Below are positions 49,711 to 59,290 of a stretch of 64,000 nt of DNA, in pieces. Within the stretch, counting starts at the first letter, position 1. The number at the start of each line of letters is the position of its first letter. This DNA is from Deltaproteobacteria bacterium (GTDB lineage: Bacteria; Desulfobacterota; Desulfomonilia; UBA1062): positions 62,001 to 126,000 of the forward strand of contig JAKPDW010000071.1 in NCBI GenBank assembly GCA_029552245.1, in the 5' to 3' direction. The notes beneath the pieces were generated by a model. It worked only from the letters and a program-made list of their open reading frames with translations. It was not told the origin of the DNA and did no database searches. A program made the position numbers and the translations under genes.

Positions 49711-50950
49711 CGATCACTACAGGCCCGGCCTTCGGTGTTCTTTCTGCGGGAAGTCGCAGGAGGAGGTCCGCAAGCTCATAGCCGGTCCTGACGTGTACAT
49801 CTGCGACGAGTGCATCGGTCTCTGCAACGAGATACTGGCCGAGGAAGAAGGTGAATACAGGCACTTCGGGGCGGCCTCGACCATCCCGAAACCCTCCGAG
49901 ATCAAGGAAGTGCTCGATGAATACGTGATCGGCCAGGAGATGACCAAGCGCATACTCTCCGTCGCCGTCCACAACCACTACAAGAGGATCGAGTCGAACA
50001 CGAGCATCGGGGGCGTCGAGATAAGCAAGAGCAACATCCTGCTCATCGGCCCCACCGGGTCGGGCAAGACCCTCCTGGCGCAGACCCTCGCGAAGATACT
50101 CGACGTGCCCTTCACCATCGCGGACGCCACCACGTTGACCGAGGCGGGATACGTGGGCGAGGACGTCGAGAACATCATCGTGAACCTGCTCCAGAACGCG
50201 GATTACGACGTCGAGCGCACGCAGAAGGGCATCGTCTACATCGACGAGATCGACAAGATCGCATCCAAGGGGGACAACCCGTCCATCACGAGGGACGTCT
50301 CGGGCGAGGGCGTCCAGCAGGCGCTGCTCAAGATGGTGGAAGGCACCATGGCATCCATCCCCCCCAAGGGTGGGAGGAAGCACCCGCAGCAGGAATTCAT
50401 CCAGATCGACACCACCAACATCCTGTTCATCTGCGGCGGGGCCTTTGTGGGGCTCGACAAGATCATCTCCCAGCGCCTCGACAAGAAGACCATAGGTTTC
50501 GTGGCCGACATCACGGGCAAGGAAGAGCGCGACGTGGGGGAGATCCTCAAGCACGTGCAGCCCGAGGACCTCATAAAGTTCGGGCTCATACCCGAGTTCG
50601 TCGGCCGCATGCCCATCGTGTCCACCCTCCACGAGCTCGACGAGAACGCGCTCATAGCGATCCTCACCGAGCCGAAGAACGCCCTGGTGAAGCAGTATCA
50701 GGCCTTGCTCAAGCTCGAGGGCGTAGACCTCACCTTCACCAAGGACGCGCTCAAGGCGGTGGCCCAGGAGGCCATGAAGCGCAAGTCGGGGGCGAGGGGG
50801 CTGAGGTCCATCATGGAAGGCATCATGCTCGACATCATGTACGACATTCCCGACATGGAAGGCGTCAAGGAGTGCATCATCAGCCAGGACGTGGTGCTGA
50901 AGGGCAAGCCGCCGATCATCGTCTACGAGCGCAAGTCCTCCCAGGCCTGA
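49697..50950 (+). CDS. clpX: ATP-dependent Clp protease ATPase subunit ClpX
   Basis: A 417-residue AAA+ unfoldase. It has the N-terminal C4 zinc-binding domain ([11 protein letters not shown] ... [10 protein letters not shown]), Walker A GPTGSGKT (about residue 117), Walker [12 protein letters not shown], pore loop YVGEDVE and the ClpP-binding IGF-type loop (KKTIGFVAD, where the tripeptide is IGF). It overlaps the clpP end by 14 bases. Confidence 0.97.
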   Translation: MPRINDHYRPGLRCSFCGKSQEEVRKLIAGPDVYICDECIGLCNEILAEEEGEYRHFGAASTIPKPSEIKEVLDEYVIGQEMTKRILSVAVHNHYKRIESNTSIGGVEISKSNILLIGPTGSGKTLLAQTLAKILDVPFTIADATTLTEAGYVGEDVENIIVNLLQNADYDVERTQKGIVYIDEIDKIASKGDNPSITRDVSGEGVQQALLKMVEGTMASIPPKGGRKHPQQEFIQIDTTNILFICGGAFVGLDKIISQRLDKKTIGFVADITGKEERDVGEILKHVQPEDLIKFGLIPEFVGRMPIVSTLHELDENALIAILTEPKNALVKQYQALLKLEGVDLTFTKDALKAVAQEAMKRKSGARGLRSIMEGIMLDIMYDIPDMEGVKECIISQDVVLKGKPPIIVYERKSSQA

Positions 50951-50981
50951 TACCGAACCTGGAGGCGAAGAGCACCCTGCC

Positions 50982-53288
50982 ATGAAGATCGTGGCCTCAG
51001 AGCCCGTCATGCCGCTGTTGGCGTTGACGGACATCGTCGTCTTCCCTCACACCATCATACCCCTGCTCATCGAGAACCCGAGGGCCGCCGAGGCCGTGTG
51101 CGCCGCTTACGAGGCGGGCAGGGAGATCCTGGTCGCGTGCCGGAGGCACGGTACGGCCGAGGGCTCGGCATCCGGGCCTGTCCACTCCGTCGGCGTGTCC
51201 TGCAGGGTGCTCCAGCTCCTGAGACTCGCGGACGGGCAGCTCAAGATCTTCATCGAGGGCAGGGCGAGGAAGCTGATCAAGACGGTGCACACCTTGGAGG
51301 ACAACCTCTACGCCACCACCGAGCCCTTCATAGACTTCATCGTTGACGAGCGGGAGGCCGAGGCGCTCCGGAGGCTCGTCCTCGAGGCCTTCAAGGAGTA
51401 CGCGGAGCGCCTCTCCATAGACATCGCCCAGGACCTCATGGAGAAGGTGGTCAACCAGGAAGACGCCGGCGTCGTCTCGGACATCGTGGCGTCTTATTCC
51501 TCCATGAAGACGGACACCAAGCAGGAGATCCTCGAGGAGAGCCACATAGAGTCGAGGCTGGAGAGGATCTACGAGTCCTTGAGGTCGGAGATCGAGATCG
51601 CGCGGATCAAGGAGGAGGTGAGGGAGAAGACCAGGCGCAAGACGACCTCCTCCCAGCGCCCCTCGTCCGCGGCCCAGATGTACACCCAGGGCGGGTCACA
51701 GGAGGGGGAGGACGAGGCCGCCATGCTCGAGCGCCAGCTCATGGCCAAGAGCATGCCCGTGCACGCCAGGGAGAAGGCGCTCCAGGAGATAAGGCGCCTC
51801 AGGATGATGCCCCCCATGAGCGCCGAGGCCACGGTGGTGAGGAACTACGTCGACTGGTTCCTGGCGCTGCCCTGGGACGAGACCACGGAGGACAAGAAGG
51901 ACATCGCGTTCGCGCAGAAGGTCCTCGACGAGGACCACTACGGGCTCGGCAAGGTCAAGGAACGGATCCTCGAGTATCTCGCGGTGCAGCAGATGGTGGG
52001 GACCACCAGGGGCGCCATCCTCTGCCTCGTGGGTCCCCCCGGCGTCGGGAAGACATCCCTCGGCAAGTCCATCGCGAGGGCGACCGGGAGGAAGTTCGTC
52101 CGGGTCTCCCTGGGTGGGGTCAGGGACGAGGCGGAGATCAAGGGCCACCGCCGCACCTACATCGGGGCGCTCCCGGGAAAGATCATCCAGGGCATCAGGC
52201 GCGCCCAATCCTCGAACCCCGTGTTCCTCCTCGACGAAGTGGACAAGATGAGCATGGACTTCAGGGGCGACCCGTCCTCGGCCCTGCTCGAGGCCCTCGA
52301 CCCGGAGCAGAACAGCGCATTCAACGACCACTACCTCGACTGCGATTACGACGTGTCCCGCGTGATGTTCATCACCACGGCCAACACCACGCACACCATC
52401 CCTGCACCGCTGTTGGACAGGATGGAACTCATCCACCTCGAGGGCTACACATCCTACGACAAGCTCAAGATCGCGACCAACCACATCGTCCCCAAGCAGC
52501 TGAGGCTGCACGGGATCGAGGACAGGGGGATAAGGTTCTCGCAGTCGGCGATCAGGACGGTCATCCACGAGTACACCCGCGAGGCCGGCGTGCGCAACAT
52601 GGAGAAGGAGATCTCCTCCATCTGCCGCAAGCTCGTCAGGTCGATCGTGTCGGGCGCCGAGCCGCCCAGGCGGGTGCTCACCAGGAGGGATGTGCACGAG
52701 TACCTGGGGGTCCCCCGGTTCCGGAGGGCGCGGCTCTCCTCGGGGGACGCCGTGGGGGTCGTGAACGGGCTCGCCTGGACGGAGGCGGGGGGCGTCCTGC
52801 TCAAGGTCGAGACCACGGTGGTGCCCGGCAAGGGCAAGCTCCTGCTCACGGGCAAGATGGGAGAGGTCATGCAGGAGTCCGCCCAGGCGAGCATGAGCTA
52901 CGTGAGATCGCGCGCACAGAGCCTGGGCCTGGACGCGAACTTCTACGACAAGCTGGATATCCACATCCACATTCCCGAGGGGGCGGTGCCGAAGGACGGG
53001 CCGTCCGCGGGCGTCACCATGGCCACGGCCGTGGTTTCCGCCCTCACCTCGCGTTCTGTGAAGGCCGACCTCGCCATGACCGGCGAGCTGACGCTCGGCG
53101 GCCGGGTCCTGCCCGTCGGCGGGCTCAAGGAGAAGCTCCTTGCGGCCAAGGAGGCCGGGGTCACGACGGTGCTCATCCCCGCCGAGAACGAGAAGGACCT
53201 CTCGGACACCCCGAGGGAGATCCTCAAGGGGATCAAGGTGCATCTCGTTGAACATATGGACGAGATCATCGCGCTCGCCCTCAATTGA
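50982..53288 (+). CDS. lon: ATP-dependent protease Lon
   Basis: A 768-residue Lon: N-terminal substrate domain to about residue 200, coiled-coil region with a short Ser/Gln-rich insert ([20 protein letters not shown], about 225-245), AAA+ domain (Walker [10 protein letters not shown] at about 350, Walker [11 protein letters not shown]) and C-terminal protease domain with the Ser675 (PKDGPSAGV) / Lys718 dyad ([11 protein letters not shown]). It starts 31 bases after clpX. The spacing of the catalytic dyad (43) equals that of E. coli Lon. Confidence 0.97.
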   Translation: MKIVASEPVMPLLALTDIVVFPHTIIPLLIENPRAAEAVCAAYEAGREILVACRRHGTAEGSASGPVHSVGVSCRVLQLLRLADGQLKIFIEGRARKLIKTVHTLEDNLYATTEPFIDFIVDEREAEALRRLVLEAFKEYAERLSIDIAQDLMEKVVNQEDAGVVSDIVASYSSMKTDTKQEILEESHIESRLERIYESLRSEIEIARIKEEVREKTRRKTTSSQRPSSAAQMYTQGGSQEGEDEAAMLERQLMAKSMPVHAREKALQEIRRLRMMPPMSAEATVVRNYVDWFLALPWDETTEDKKDIAFAQKVLDEDHYGLGKVKERILEYLAVQQMVGTTRGAILCLVGPPGVGKTSLGKSIARATGRKFVRVSLGGVRDEAEIKGHRRTYIGALPGKIIQGIRRAQSSNPVFLLDEVDKMSMDFRGDPSSALLEALDPEQNSAFNDHYLDCDYDVSRVMFITTANTTHTIPAPLLDRMELIHLEGYTSYDKLKIATNHIVPKQLRLHGIEDRGIRFSQSAIRTVIHEYTREAGVRNMEKEISSICRKLVRSIVSGAEPPRRVLTRRDVHEYLGVPRFRRARLSSGDAVGVVNGLAWTEAGGVLLKVETTVVPGKGKLLLTGKMGEVMQESAQASMSYVRSRAQSLGLDANFYDKLDIHIHIPEGAVPKDGPSAGVTMATAVVSALTSRSVKADLAMTGELTLGGRVLPVGGLKEKLLAAKEAGVTTVLIPAENEKDLSDTPREILKGIKVHLVEHMDEIIALALN

Positions 53289-53292
53289 GCTA

Positions 53293-53321
53293 TTGACAGG
53301 ATTTTCAAATATTGTTACCGT
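53293..53321 (+). promoter_or_regulatory. Candidate promoter of the HU gene
   Basis: A perfect TTGACA (53293-53298) with TACCGT (53316-53321) at spacer 17, in a locally AT-rich stretch between lon and the HU gene. The -10 match is poor. Confidence 0.4.
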
Positions 53322-53371
53322 TCCAGGACGCGCGGTCATGGGAAAATAAAGAACTTTCTAGGAGGTATGCT

Positions 53372-53647
53372 TTGACAAAGACAGAATTGATATCCGTTGT
53401 GGCGAACAAGGCGGGCATCCCCAAGGCGGCGGCCGAAAAGGCGCTCAATGCTACACTGGACGCTATTCAGGACGCCCTCAAGAAGGGTGACAAGGTGACC
53501 CTGGTGGGCTTCGGCACCTTTGACGTGGCGAAGAGGGCCGCGCGTCAGGGCGTCAACCCGAGGACCAGGGAGGCGATCAAGATCAAGGCCTCCAAGTCGC
53601 CGCGCTTCAAGGCGGGAAAGGCTTTCAAGGAAGCCGTCAACAAGTAG
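53372..53647 (+). CDS. hup: DNA-binding protein HU
   Basis: A 91-residue histone-like protein: LTKTELISVVANKAGIPKAAAEKALNA helical dimer part, GDKVTLVGFGTFDV and the DNA-contacting arm RQGVNPRTREAIKIKASKSPRFKAGKAFKEAVN. The start is TTG with AGGAGG eight bases upstream; the open frame extends to 53312 but gives a non-family N-terminus. It lies behind lon, the standard order in this group. Confidence 0.94.
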   Translation: MTKTELISVVANKAGIPKAAAEKALNATLDAIQDALKKGDKVTLVGFGTFDVAKRAARQGVNPRTREAIKIKASKSPRFKAGKAFKEAVNK

Positions 53648-53665
53648 CGGCCAAGACTACGTTCA

Positions 53666-53741
53666 GGGCGGGTAGCTCAGCCGGGAGAGCGTCGGCCTTA
53701 CAAGCCGAAGGTCACAGGTTCAAACCCTGTTCCGCCTACCA
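53666..53741 (+). tRNA. tRNA-Val (anticodon TAC)
   Basis: A 76-base cloverleaf with acceptor GGGCGGG pairing TCCGCCT (G-U at both ends), D-arm GCTC, anticodon loop CTTACAA, T-arm ACAGG-TTCAAAC-CCTGT and an encoded CCA end. Confidence 0.96.
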
Positions 53742-53758
53742 AGAAGACGAGAGAGTAC

Positions 53759-53836
<78 letters not shown>

Positions 53837-53843
53837 TGCACGG

Positions 53844-53883
53844 TCTATACCCCATGCTTCTTCGTGGGGTATAGACTTTCGTT
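53844..53883 (+). terminator. Intrinsic terminator of the tRNA-Val-Asp unit
   Basis: TCTATACCCCA (53844-53854) pairs with TGGGGTATAGA (53865-53875) around a ten-base loop, followed by CTTTCGTTT. One of the few spots in the window with a stem and a T-rich tail together. Confidence 0.85.
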
Positions 53884-54010
53884 TCTCGAAAGCACACCCC
53901 CGCCCCCGTGCATGGGTCCCGATAGAAGAGAGAAGACACGTCCACGAGCGTCGGTTCCGGGCAAAAGGACTCTGTTCATGCAGGCCTGTTTGGGGTAGAC
54001 GTGGTGGGTC

Positions 54011-55039
54011 ATGGAGACGGCGTCCGTCAAGAGGTGCATAGCGCTCTACTCAGGGGGTCTCGACAGCATCCTGGCCATCAGGCTCCTGGAGCGCCAGTCG
54101 TTCGAGGTGGCGGCGCTCTACTTCTGCACGCCCTACTTCGGCCTCGACGCGCTGCTCGACCCCGAGGCCTTCGAGGAGAAGGCCTTCAAGAGGTACGGGG
54201 TGAGGGTGAAGGTCGTCGACTTCACGGAAGACATGGCCGCGATCATCCGCGCGCCGAGGCACGGGTACGGAAAGCACCTGAACCCCTGCATAGACTGCAA
54301 GATCGGGATGCTGAGGCGGGCCAGAGGGCTCCTCGAGACCGAGAACGCATCGTTCGTGGTCACCGGCGAGGTCGTGGGCCAGCGCCCCATGTCCCAGAGG
54401 GGCCAGGTCATGCGCCTCATCGAGAGGGAATCCGGGCTCGAGGACATCCTCCTGAGGCCGCTTTGCGCCCGCCTTCTCCCCCCGACCGCCCCGGAGCGGG
54501 CGGGGATCGTGGACAGGGCGTCGCTGGGCGGCATCAGGGGCAGGGGGAGGAAGGTCCAGATGGAGATGGCCCGAGAGCTCGGGATCGCGGAACACGACAT
54601 GCCCAGCCCCGCCGGCGGCTGCCTCCTCACGGACGAGCAGATCGCGCGCAAGGCGAAGATCACGTTCGATTCCCTGTCCCCCGCCCTCCCATCCAGGGCG
54701 GACCTCCTTCTCGACGTCGTCGGCCGGAGGTTCAGGCTCAAGGAGAAGACGGTGCTCGTCGTGGGGAGGAACGAGCAGGAAAACGCGCTGATAGCCAGGT
54801 TCGTCCACCCGGGCAACGTGTTCATGAGGATGAGGGACGTGCCCTCGCCCCTGTGCATCCTCAGGGGTGAGGTGGACGCCTCGTGCCTGGAGACGGCCGC
54901 GGCCGTCTGTCTCAGGTACACGAAGGCGAGAGGCGAGCCGGGTCACGTGGTTGTCCACGGGGAGCGGCCGGACGACCTCGCGAACGAGGTGGCGGCGCCC
55001 GTCGTCGACGAGGAGTTCGTCAGGAAGCTCCAGGATTGA
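54011..55039 (+). CDS. PP-loop ATPase, MnmA/ThiI-like, with C-terminal NFACT-R-like domain
   Basis: A 342-residue protein. It opens with a PP-loop (ALYSGGLDSILAIRLL, residue 12) of tRNA-thiolating enzymes. NPCIDCKIGML (about residue 96) resembles the MnmA cysteine motif, and SPAGGCLLTDEQIARK appears in the middle. Residues about 235-342 (VVGRRFRLKEKTVLVVGRNEQEN ... MRMRDVPSPLCILRG) look like the NFACT-R/DUF814 domain. Such proteins occur in anaerobes as MnmA-like homologues of unknown target; tRNA sulfur modification is likely. It lies just after the two tRNA genes. ATG at 54011. Confidence 0.78.
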   Translation: METASVKRCIALYSGGLDSILAIRLLERQSFEVAALYFCTPYFGLDALLDPEAFEEKAFKRYGVRVKVVDFTEDMAAIIRAPRHGYGKHLNPCIDCKIGMLRRARGLLETENASFVVTGEVVGQRPMSQRGQVMRLIERESGLEDILLRPLCARLLPPTAPERAGIVDRASLGGIRGRGRKVQMEMARELGIAEHDMPSPAGGCLLTDEQIARKAKITFDSLSPALPSRADLLLDVVGRRFRLKEKTVLVVGRNEQENALIARFVHPGNVFMRMRDVPSPLCILRGEVDASCLETAAAVCLRYTKARGEPGHVVVHGERPDDLANEVAAPVVDEEFVRKLQD

Positions 55040-55074
55040 CGCGCAGACAAGGCGTTGGCTATAAGAGCGGAGCT

Positions 55075-55272
55075 ATGGGCTACTTTCTGAGCGTCCTCGG
55101 GATGGTCTTCATCGTGGAGGCCGTCCCGTACATACTCTTCCCGGCGAAGGTGAAGTCCTTCGCCCGCTCGGTGCAGGACATCAAGGACGGGACCCTCCAG
55201 GCGGCCGGTCTCGTTGCGGCCCTCGTGGGTCTGCTCGTGATCGCCCTCGGCAGGGGCATGACGGGGATGTGA
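55075..55272 (+). CDS. DUF2065 small membrane protein
   Basis: A 65-residue protein with two membrane helices (YFLSVLGMVFIVEAVPYILF and GLVAALVGLLVIALGRGM). The central PAKVKSFARSVQDIKDGTLQ matches DUF2065 (YjeT family). Function unknown. The ATG at 55075 follows the PP-loop gene by 35 bases; its TGA overlaps the queA GTG start. Confidence 0.85.
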   Translation: MGYFLSVLGMVFIVEAVPYILFPAKVKSFARSVQDIKDGTLQAAGLVAALVGLLVIALGRGMTGM

Positions 55273-56285
55273 CCCGGGTGGAGACGTCGCGGTATTTCTA
55301 CGACCTGCCCAGGGAGCTCGTCGCGAAGTACCCGCAGCCGAGGGGGACGGACCGCCTCCTCGTGGTGAGCCGTGCCGACTCGAGCATCAGCCACCGCCGG
55401 TTCTCGGATCTCCCGGGCTTCTTGAGGCCGACGGACGTGCTCGTTCTCAACGACACGAGGGTGATCCCGGCGAGGCTGGAAGGGAGGAAGGCGACGGGCG
55501 GCGCGGTGGAGGTCCTGCTCTTGAAGGAGCTGGAGCCCTGCAGGTGGCTGAGCCTGGTGAGGGCCTCCAAGCCCATAAAACCGAAGACGATGGTCTTCTT
55601 CGACGGCGGCCACTGGGTGCGCGTAGAGGAGGGGTCGGGAGGGAAGTACGTGGTGACGCTGAGCCGGCCGTCCTTGGTGCAGGACGTGGGGAAGGTCCCG
55701 CTGCCGCCCTACATGGAACGTGAGCCCGAGGATATCGACAGGGAGGCCTACCAGACCGTGTATGCAAGCAAGGACGGGTCGGTCGCCGCGCCCACGGCCG
55801 GCCTTCACTTCACGCGCGACATGCTGGAGGAGATAGCCGTCCTCGGCGTCGAGACCGCCTACGTGACCCTCCACGTGGGGGTGGGGACCTTCGCACCCAT
55901 CCGTACCGCAAGGGTCGAGGATCACGTCATGCACGAAGAGGAGTACGATGTCAGCGCCGACTCGGCCGCGACCATCGCCCGGGCGCTCGAGGAGGGGGGC
56001 CGCATAGTCGCCGTGGGGACCACGGTCACCAGGGTGCTCGAGCACCTCATGCTCGAACATGGCCGCATCACGGCCGCCTCCGGGACGACGAGCCTCTTCA
56101 TAACCGAGGGGTTCCCGTTCAGGGCGACCTCCGCCCTGCTCACGAACTTTCACCTCCCGTGCTCGACGCTGCTCGTCCTCGTGTGCGCCTTCGGCGGGTA
56201 CGAGCTCGTCATGAGGGCCTACAGGGAGGCGGTGGAAAGGCGCTACAGGTTCTTCAGCTATGGCGACGCGATGCTCATCGTTTGA
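55269..56285 (+). CDS. queA: S-adenosylmethionine:tRNA ribosyltransferase-isomerase
   Basis: A 338-residue enzyme of queuosine synthesis that adds the ribosyl part of SAM to preQ1 in tRNA. Family marks: FYDLPRELVAKYPQP, LVLNDTRVIPARLEG, PLPPYMEREPED, YQTVYA, VAAPTAGLHFT, VTLHVGVGTFAPI, LLTNFHLPCSTLLVLVCAF and FFSYGDAMLI. GTG start at 55269 overlapping the DUF2065 stop; a second GTG lies three codons in. Its end overlaps the tgt start by 26 bases. Confidence 0.95.
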   Translation: MTRVETSRYFYDLPRELVAKYPQPRGTDRLLVVSRADSSISHRRFSDLPGFLRPTDVLVLNDTRVIPARLEGRKATGGAVEVLLLKELEPCRWLSLVRASKPIKPKTMVFFDGGHWVRVEEGSGGKYVVTLSRPSLVQDVGKVPLPPYMEREPEDIDREAYQTVYASKDGSVAAPTAGLHFTRDMLEEIAVLGVETAYVTLHVGVGTFAPIRTARVEDHVMHEEEYDVSADSAATIARALEEGGRIVAVGTTVTRVLEHLMLEHGRITAASGTTSLFITEGFPFRATSALLTNFHLPCSTLLVLVCAFGGYELVMRAYREAVERRYRFFSYGDAMLIV

Positions 56286-57375
56286 ATTCAAGGTGACCCA
56301 CACCGACGGGGGCGCAAGGGCGGGCCTCATGCGCACGCGCAGGGGGGTGGTGCCGACGCCCGCCTTCATGCCCGTGGGGACCGCGGCGACGGTCAAGGCC
56401 GTGACGCCGGAGCAGCTCAAGGCGCTGGGCGCACGTATCATCCTCGGCAACACCTACCACCTCCACCTGAGGCCGGGCGAGGAAATCATCGCGAGGCTCG
56501 GCGGTCTCCATGCCTTCATGGGGTGGGACGGCCCCATCCTCACCGACAGCGGGGGGTTCCAGGTGTTCAGCCTGTCCCCGCTCGTGAGGGTCACGAGCGA
56601 CGGCGTGATGTTCGCGTCCCACCTCGACGGCAGCCGTCGCATGCTGACCCCCGAGAAGGCGATCGAGATCCAGGAGGCGCTCGGCTCCGACATCATGATG
56701 TGCCTGGACGAGTGCGTGGCGTACCCGAGCCCGTTGCCCAAGGTGGAGCAGGCGTGCGACAGGACCGTCCGGTGGGCGGCCAGGAGCCTGGAGGCGAAGA
56801 AGACGGACGCCGCCCTGTTCGGGATCGTGCAGGGCGGCATGGACGACGGCCTGAGGAAAAGGTGTGCATCCGCGCTGGCCGGGCTCCCCTTCGACGGGCT
56901 CGCTATCGGCGGCCTCTCGGTCGGCGAGGGGCACGACGTCATGATGGCGGTGCTCGGCCGCACGACCGCCCACCTGCCCCAGGACAAGCCCCGTTACCTC
57001 ATGGGCGTGGGCACCCCTGTGGATATCGTGGAGGCGGTGGGCATGGGCGTCGACCTGTTCGACTGCGTCCTCCCGACGCGCAACGCCCGCAACGGGACCC
57101 TCTTCACCAGCGCGGGGAGACTGTCTCTCAAGCAGGCCCGCTTCAGGGAGGACCCCGGGCCTCCCGACGCATCCTGCTCGTGCTACACGTGCACACACTT
57201 CAGCCGGGCCTACCTCAGGCACCTCCACGTGTCCGGGGAGATCCTCGGGTCCGTCCTCAACACCATCCACAACCTGCACTTCTATCTTGAGCTGATGTCT
57301 GGTATACGGCATTCCATTGAGGAGCGGCGCTTCGAAGACCTCAAGACCAAGATCAAGGAGATGTTCGATGACTAG
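56260..57375 (+). CDS. tgt: tRNA-guanine transglycosylase
   Basis: A 371-residue enzyme that exchanges G34 for preQ1. It has the catalytic-Asp block TDSGGFQVFSL (about residue 92), GIVQGGMDDGLRKRCASAL, GGLSVGEGHD, DCVLPTRNARNG and the zinc site CSCYTCTHFSRAYLRHL. The ATG at 56260 overlaps queA; no shorter in-frame start keeps the N-terminus. queA and tgt together give most of the tRNA end of the queuosine pathway; the precursor genes queCDEF are not here. Confidence 0.95.
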   Translation: MATRCSSFEFKVTHTDGGARAGLMRTRRGVVPTPAFMPVGTAATVKAVTPEQLKALGARIILGNTYHLHLRPGEEIIARLGGLHAFMGWDGPILTDSGGFQVFSLSPLVRVTSDGVMFASHLDGSRRMLTPEKAIEIQEALGSDIMMCLDECVAYPSPLPKVEQACDRTVRWAARSLEAKKTDAALFGIVQGGMDDGLRKRCASALAGLPFDGLAIGGLSVGEGHDVMMAVLGRTTAHLPQDKPRYLMGVGTPVDIVEAVGMGVDLFDCVLPTRNARNGTLFTSAGRLSLKQARFREDPGPPDASCSCYTCTHFSRAYLRHLHVSGEILGSVLNTIHNLHFYLELMSGIRHSIEERRFEDLKTKIKEMFDD

Positions 57376-57688
57376 TATCGCATACGCAGCGACACCGCAG
57401 GGAGGAGACCTCATGAGCGTCCTGGTGAGCGTCGCTCCCCTGGTGCTCATCTTCGTCGTGTTCTACTTCCTGCTCATCCTGCCCCAGAAGAAGAAGGCGC
57501 AGGAACACAAGAAGATGCTGGAAAGCATCCAGAAGGGCGACGACGTGATCACGAGCGGGGGGATCCACGGAAAGGTCGTGGGTGTGGCGGACAACGTGAT
57601 CACTCTCGATGTCGGAGACAAGGTCAAGATCAAGGTCTCGAGGGAGTACATCGCACAGAAGAAGGGCGCCGAGGCCGCTCAAAAATAA
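57368..57688 (+). CDS. yajC: Preprotein translocase subunit YajC
   Basis: A 106-residue single-helix membrane protein: N-terminal SIAYAATPQGG typical of YajC, helix VAPLVLIFVVFYFLLIL, then PQKKKAQEHKKMLESIQKGDDVITSGGIHGKV, the family core. The start at 57368 overlaps tgt; an ATG at 57413 with GGAGGAG upstream would remove the AYAA part. It accompanies SecDF. Confidence 0.9.
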   Translation: MTSIAYAATPQGGDLMSVLVSVAPLVLIFVVFYFLLILPQKKKAQEHKKMLESIQKGDDVITSGGIHGKVVGVADNVITLDVGDKVKIKVSREYIAQKKGAEAAQK

Positions 57689-57705
57689 CATTCGGGGGTT
57701 TTGCA

Positions 57706-59280
57706 ATGGATAGGTTCAAGGTGAGGGGCATCCTCATCCTCGCGGTGCTGGTGGCGGCCGTCGTCCTGGCGCTGCCGAGTTTCCTGGGAAAGACCGAGCT
57801 GCCCCAGGGCTGGATCGGCCCCAAATCCAAGCTGAGACTGGGGCTCGACCTCCAGGGCGGCATACACATGGTCCTGAAGGTGGATTCGCTCAAGGCTGTG
57901 GAGAACAGGCTGAACACGCTTGCGGGCGATCTCAAGCCCCATATGATCGAAAACCGGATCAAGTACACGTCGGTGGCGTTCACCGCGCCGGACAAGATCA
58001 CCGTCGACCTGAGGGGGGCGGATGACTACGATGCGCTCTCGAAGCTCATGGCCGATTCCTACCCGAACCTCGTCGAGGTCGACCGGAAGGACGAGCCGGA
58101 GCTCACGCGGGTCGTCTACCAGCTCAAGGACGCGGAGGTGAAGGCCATCAGGAGCCAGGCCGTCGACCAGGCGCTCGAGACGATCCGCAACCGCATCGAC
58201 CAGTTCGGCGTGACCGAGCCCTCCATCGTGCCCCAATCGGGCGAGAAGATCGTGCTCCAGCTGCCGGGCGTCACAGACCCCGAGAGGGCCAAGAGGCTCA
58301 TCGGACGCACCGCCGTGCTCGAGTTCAAGCTCGTCGACGAGGAACACTCGGTCGAGGAAGCGCTCCAGGGGAAGGTGCCCGAGGGCAGCTACGTCGCCTA
58401 CATGCGCGACGGGAAGCAACCCATCCTCCTGAAGGAGACGGCGGTGCTCACGGGCAGCATGCTGAACGACGCCCAGGGCAGGATCAGCCCCTCGAACAAC
58501 ATGCCCTACGTGGCCATTTCCTTCAACCCTGAAGGGGCGCGCGTCTTCGAGCGCGTCACGAGCGAGAACGTCGGCAAGCGCCTGGCCATAGTGCTCGACG
58601 GCAAGGTCTACTCGGCTCCCGTCATCAGGGATGCGATCGCCGGCGGGAAGGCCGTCATAGAGGGACGGTTCACCGACCAGGAGGCGCGCGACCTCGCCCT
58701 CGTGCTCAGGTCCGGCGCCCTGCCCGCACCGGTGGACATCATCGAGGAAAGGACCGTCGGGCCCTCGCTCGGGGAAGACTCGATCCGGATGGGGGTCTAC
58801 GCCTCGCTCGTGGGCGCGGCCCTCGTCGTGATCTTCATGGTTGTCTACTACAAGGTCTCCGGGCTGATCGCGAACGTGGCCTTGGCTGCGAACATCGTCA
58901 TGCTCGTGGCGGTCATGGCCCTGTTCCACGCGACCCTCACCCTGCCGGGCATCGCCGGGATCGGGCTCACCATAGGCATGGCCGTGGACGCGAACATCCT
59001 CGTGTTCGAGCGCATAAGGGAGGAGATACGCCTCGGAAGGACCCCCGTGATGGCCCTGGATGCGGGTTACAAGAACGCCCTGTGGACCATCCTCGACGCG
59101 AACATCACCACCCTGATCGCGGCGGTGGTGCTCTTCCAGTTCGGGACAGGCCCCATCAAGGGCTTCGCCGTGACCCTGAGCGTGGGCATCCTGACAACGC
59201 TCTTCACCACACTCATCATGTCCAAGTGGATACAGGAGTGGCTGGTGAACAGTCTCAAGGTTGAAGAGATAAGCATCTGA
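57706..59280 (+). CDS. secD: Protein translocase subunit SecD
   Basis: A 524-residue RND-like membrane protein: N-terminal helix, LRLGLDLQGGIHMVL, periplasmic P1 domain with QALETIRNRIDQFGVTEPSI and IVLQLPGVTDPERAKRLIG, then five C-terminal helices starting at GVYASLVGAALVVIFMVVYYK with GIAGIGLTIGMAVDANILVFERIREE. Together with SecF it uses the proton gradient to drive late steps of export. Starts 17 bases after yajC. Confidence 0.96.
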   Translation: MDRFKVRGILILAVLVAAVVLALPSFLGKTELPQGWIGPKSKLRLGLDLQGGIHMVLKVDSLKAVENRLNTLAGDLKPHMIENRIKYTSVAFTAPDKITVDLRGADDYDALSKLMADSYPNLVEVDRKDEPELTRVVYQLKDAEVKAIRSQAVDQALETIRNRIDQFGVTEPSIVPQSGEKIVLQLPGVTDPERAKRLIGRTAVLEFKLVDEEHSVEEALQGKVPEGSYVAYMRDGKQPILLKETAVLTGSMLNDAQGRISPSNNMPYVAISFNPEGARVFERVTSENVGKRLAIVLDGKVYSAPVIRDAIAGGKAVIEGRFTDQEARDLALVLRSGALPAPVDIIEERTVGPSLGEDSIRMGVYASLVGAALVVIFMVVYYKVSGLIANVALAANIVMLVAVMALFHATLTLPGIAGIGLTIGMAVDANILVFERIREEIRLGRTPVMALDAGYKNALWTILDANITTLIAAVVLFQFGTGPIKGFAVTLSVGILTTLFTTLIMSKWIQEWLVNSLKVEEISI

Positions 59281-59290
59281 GGGGGCCGAC

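Noticed and set aside
53845-54039. A 64-codon minus-strand frame after the tRNAs
   Set aside because: It runs through the tRNA terminator and has no recognisable protein features.
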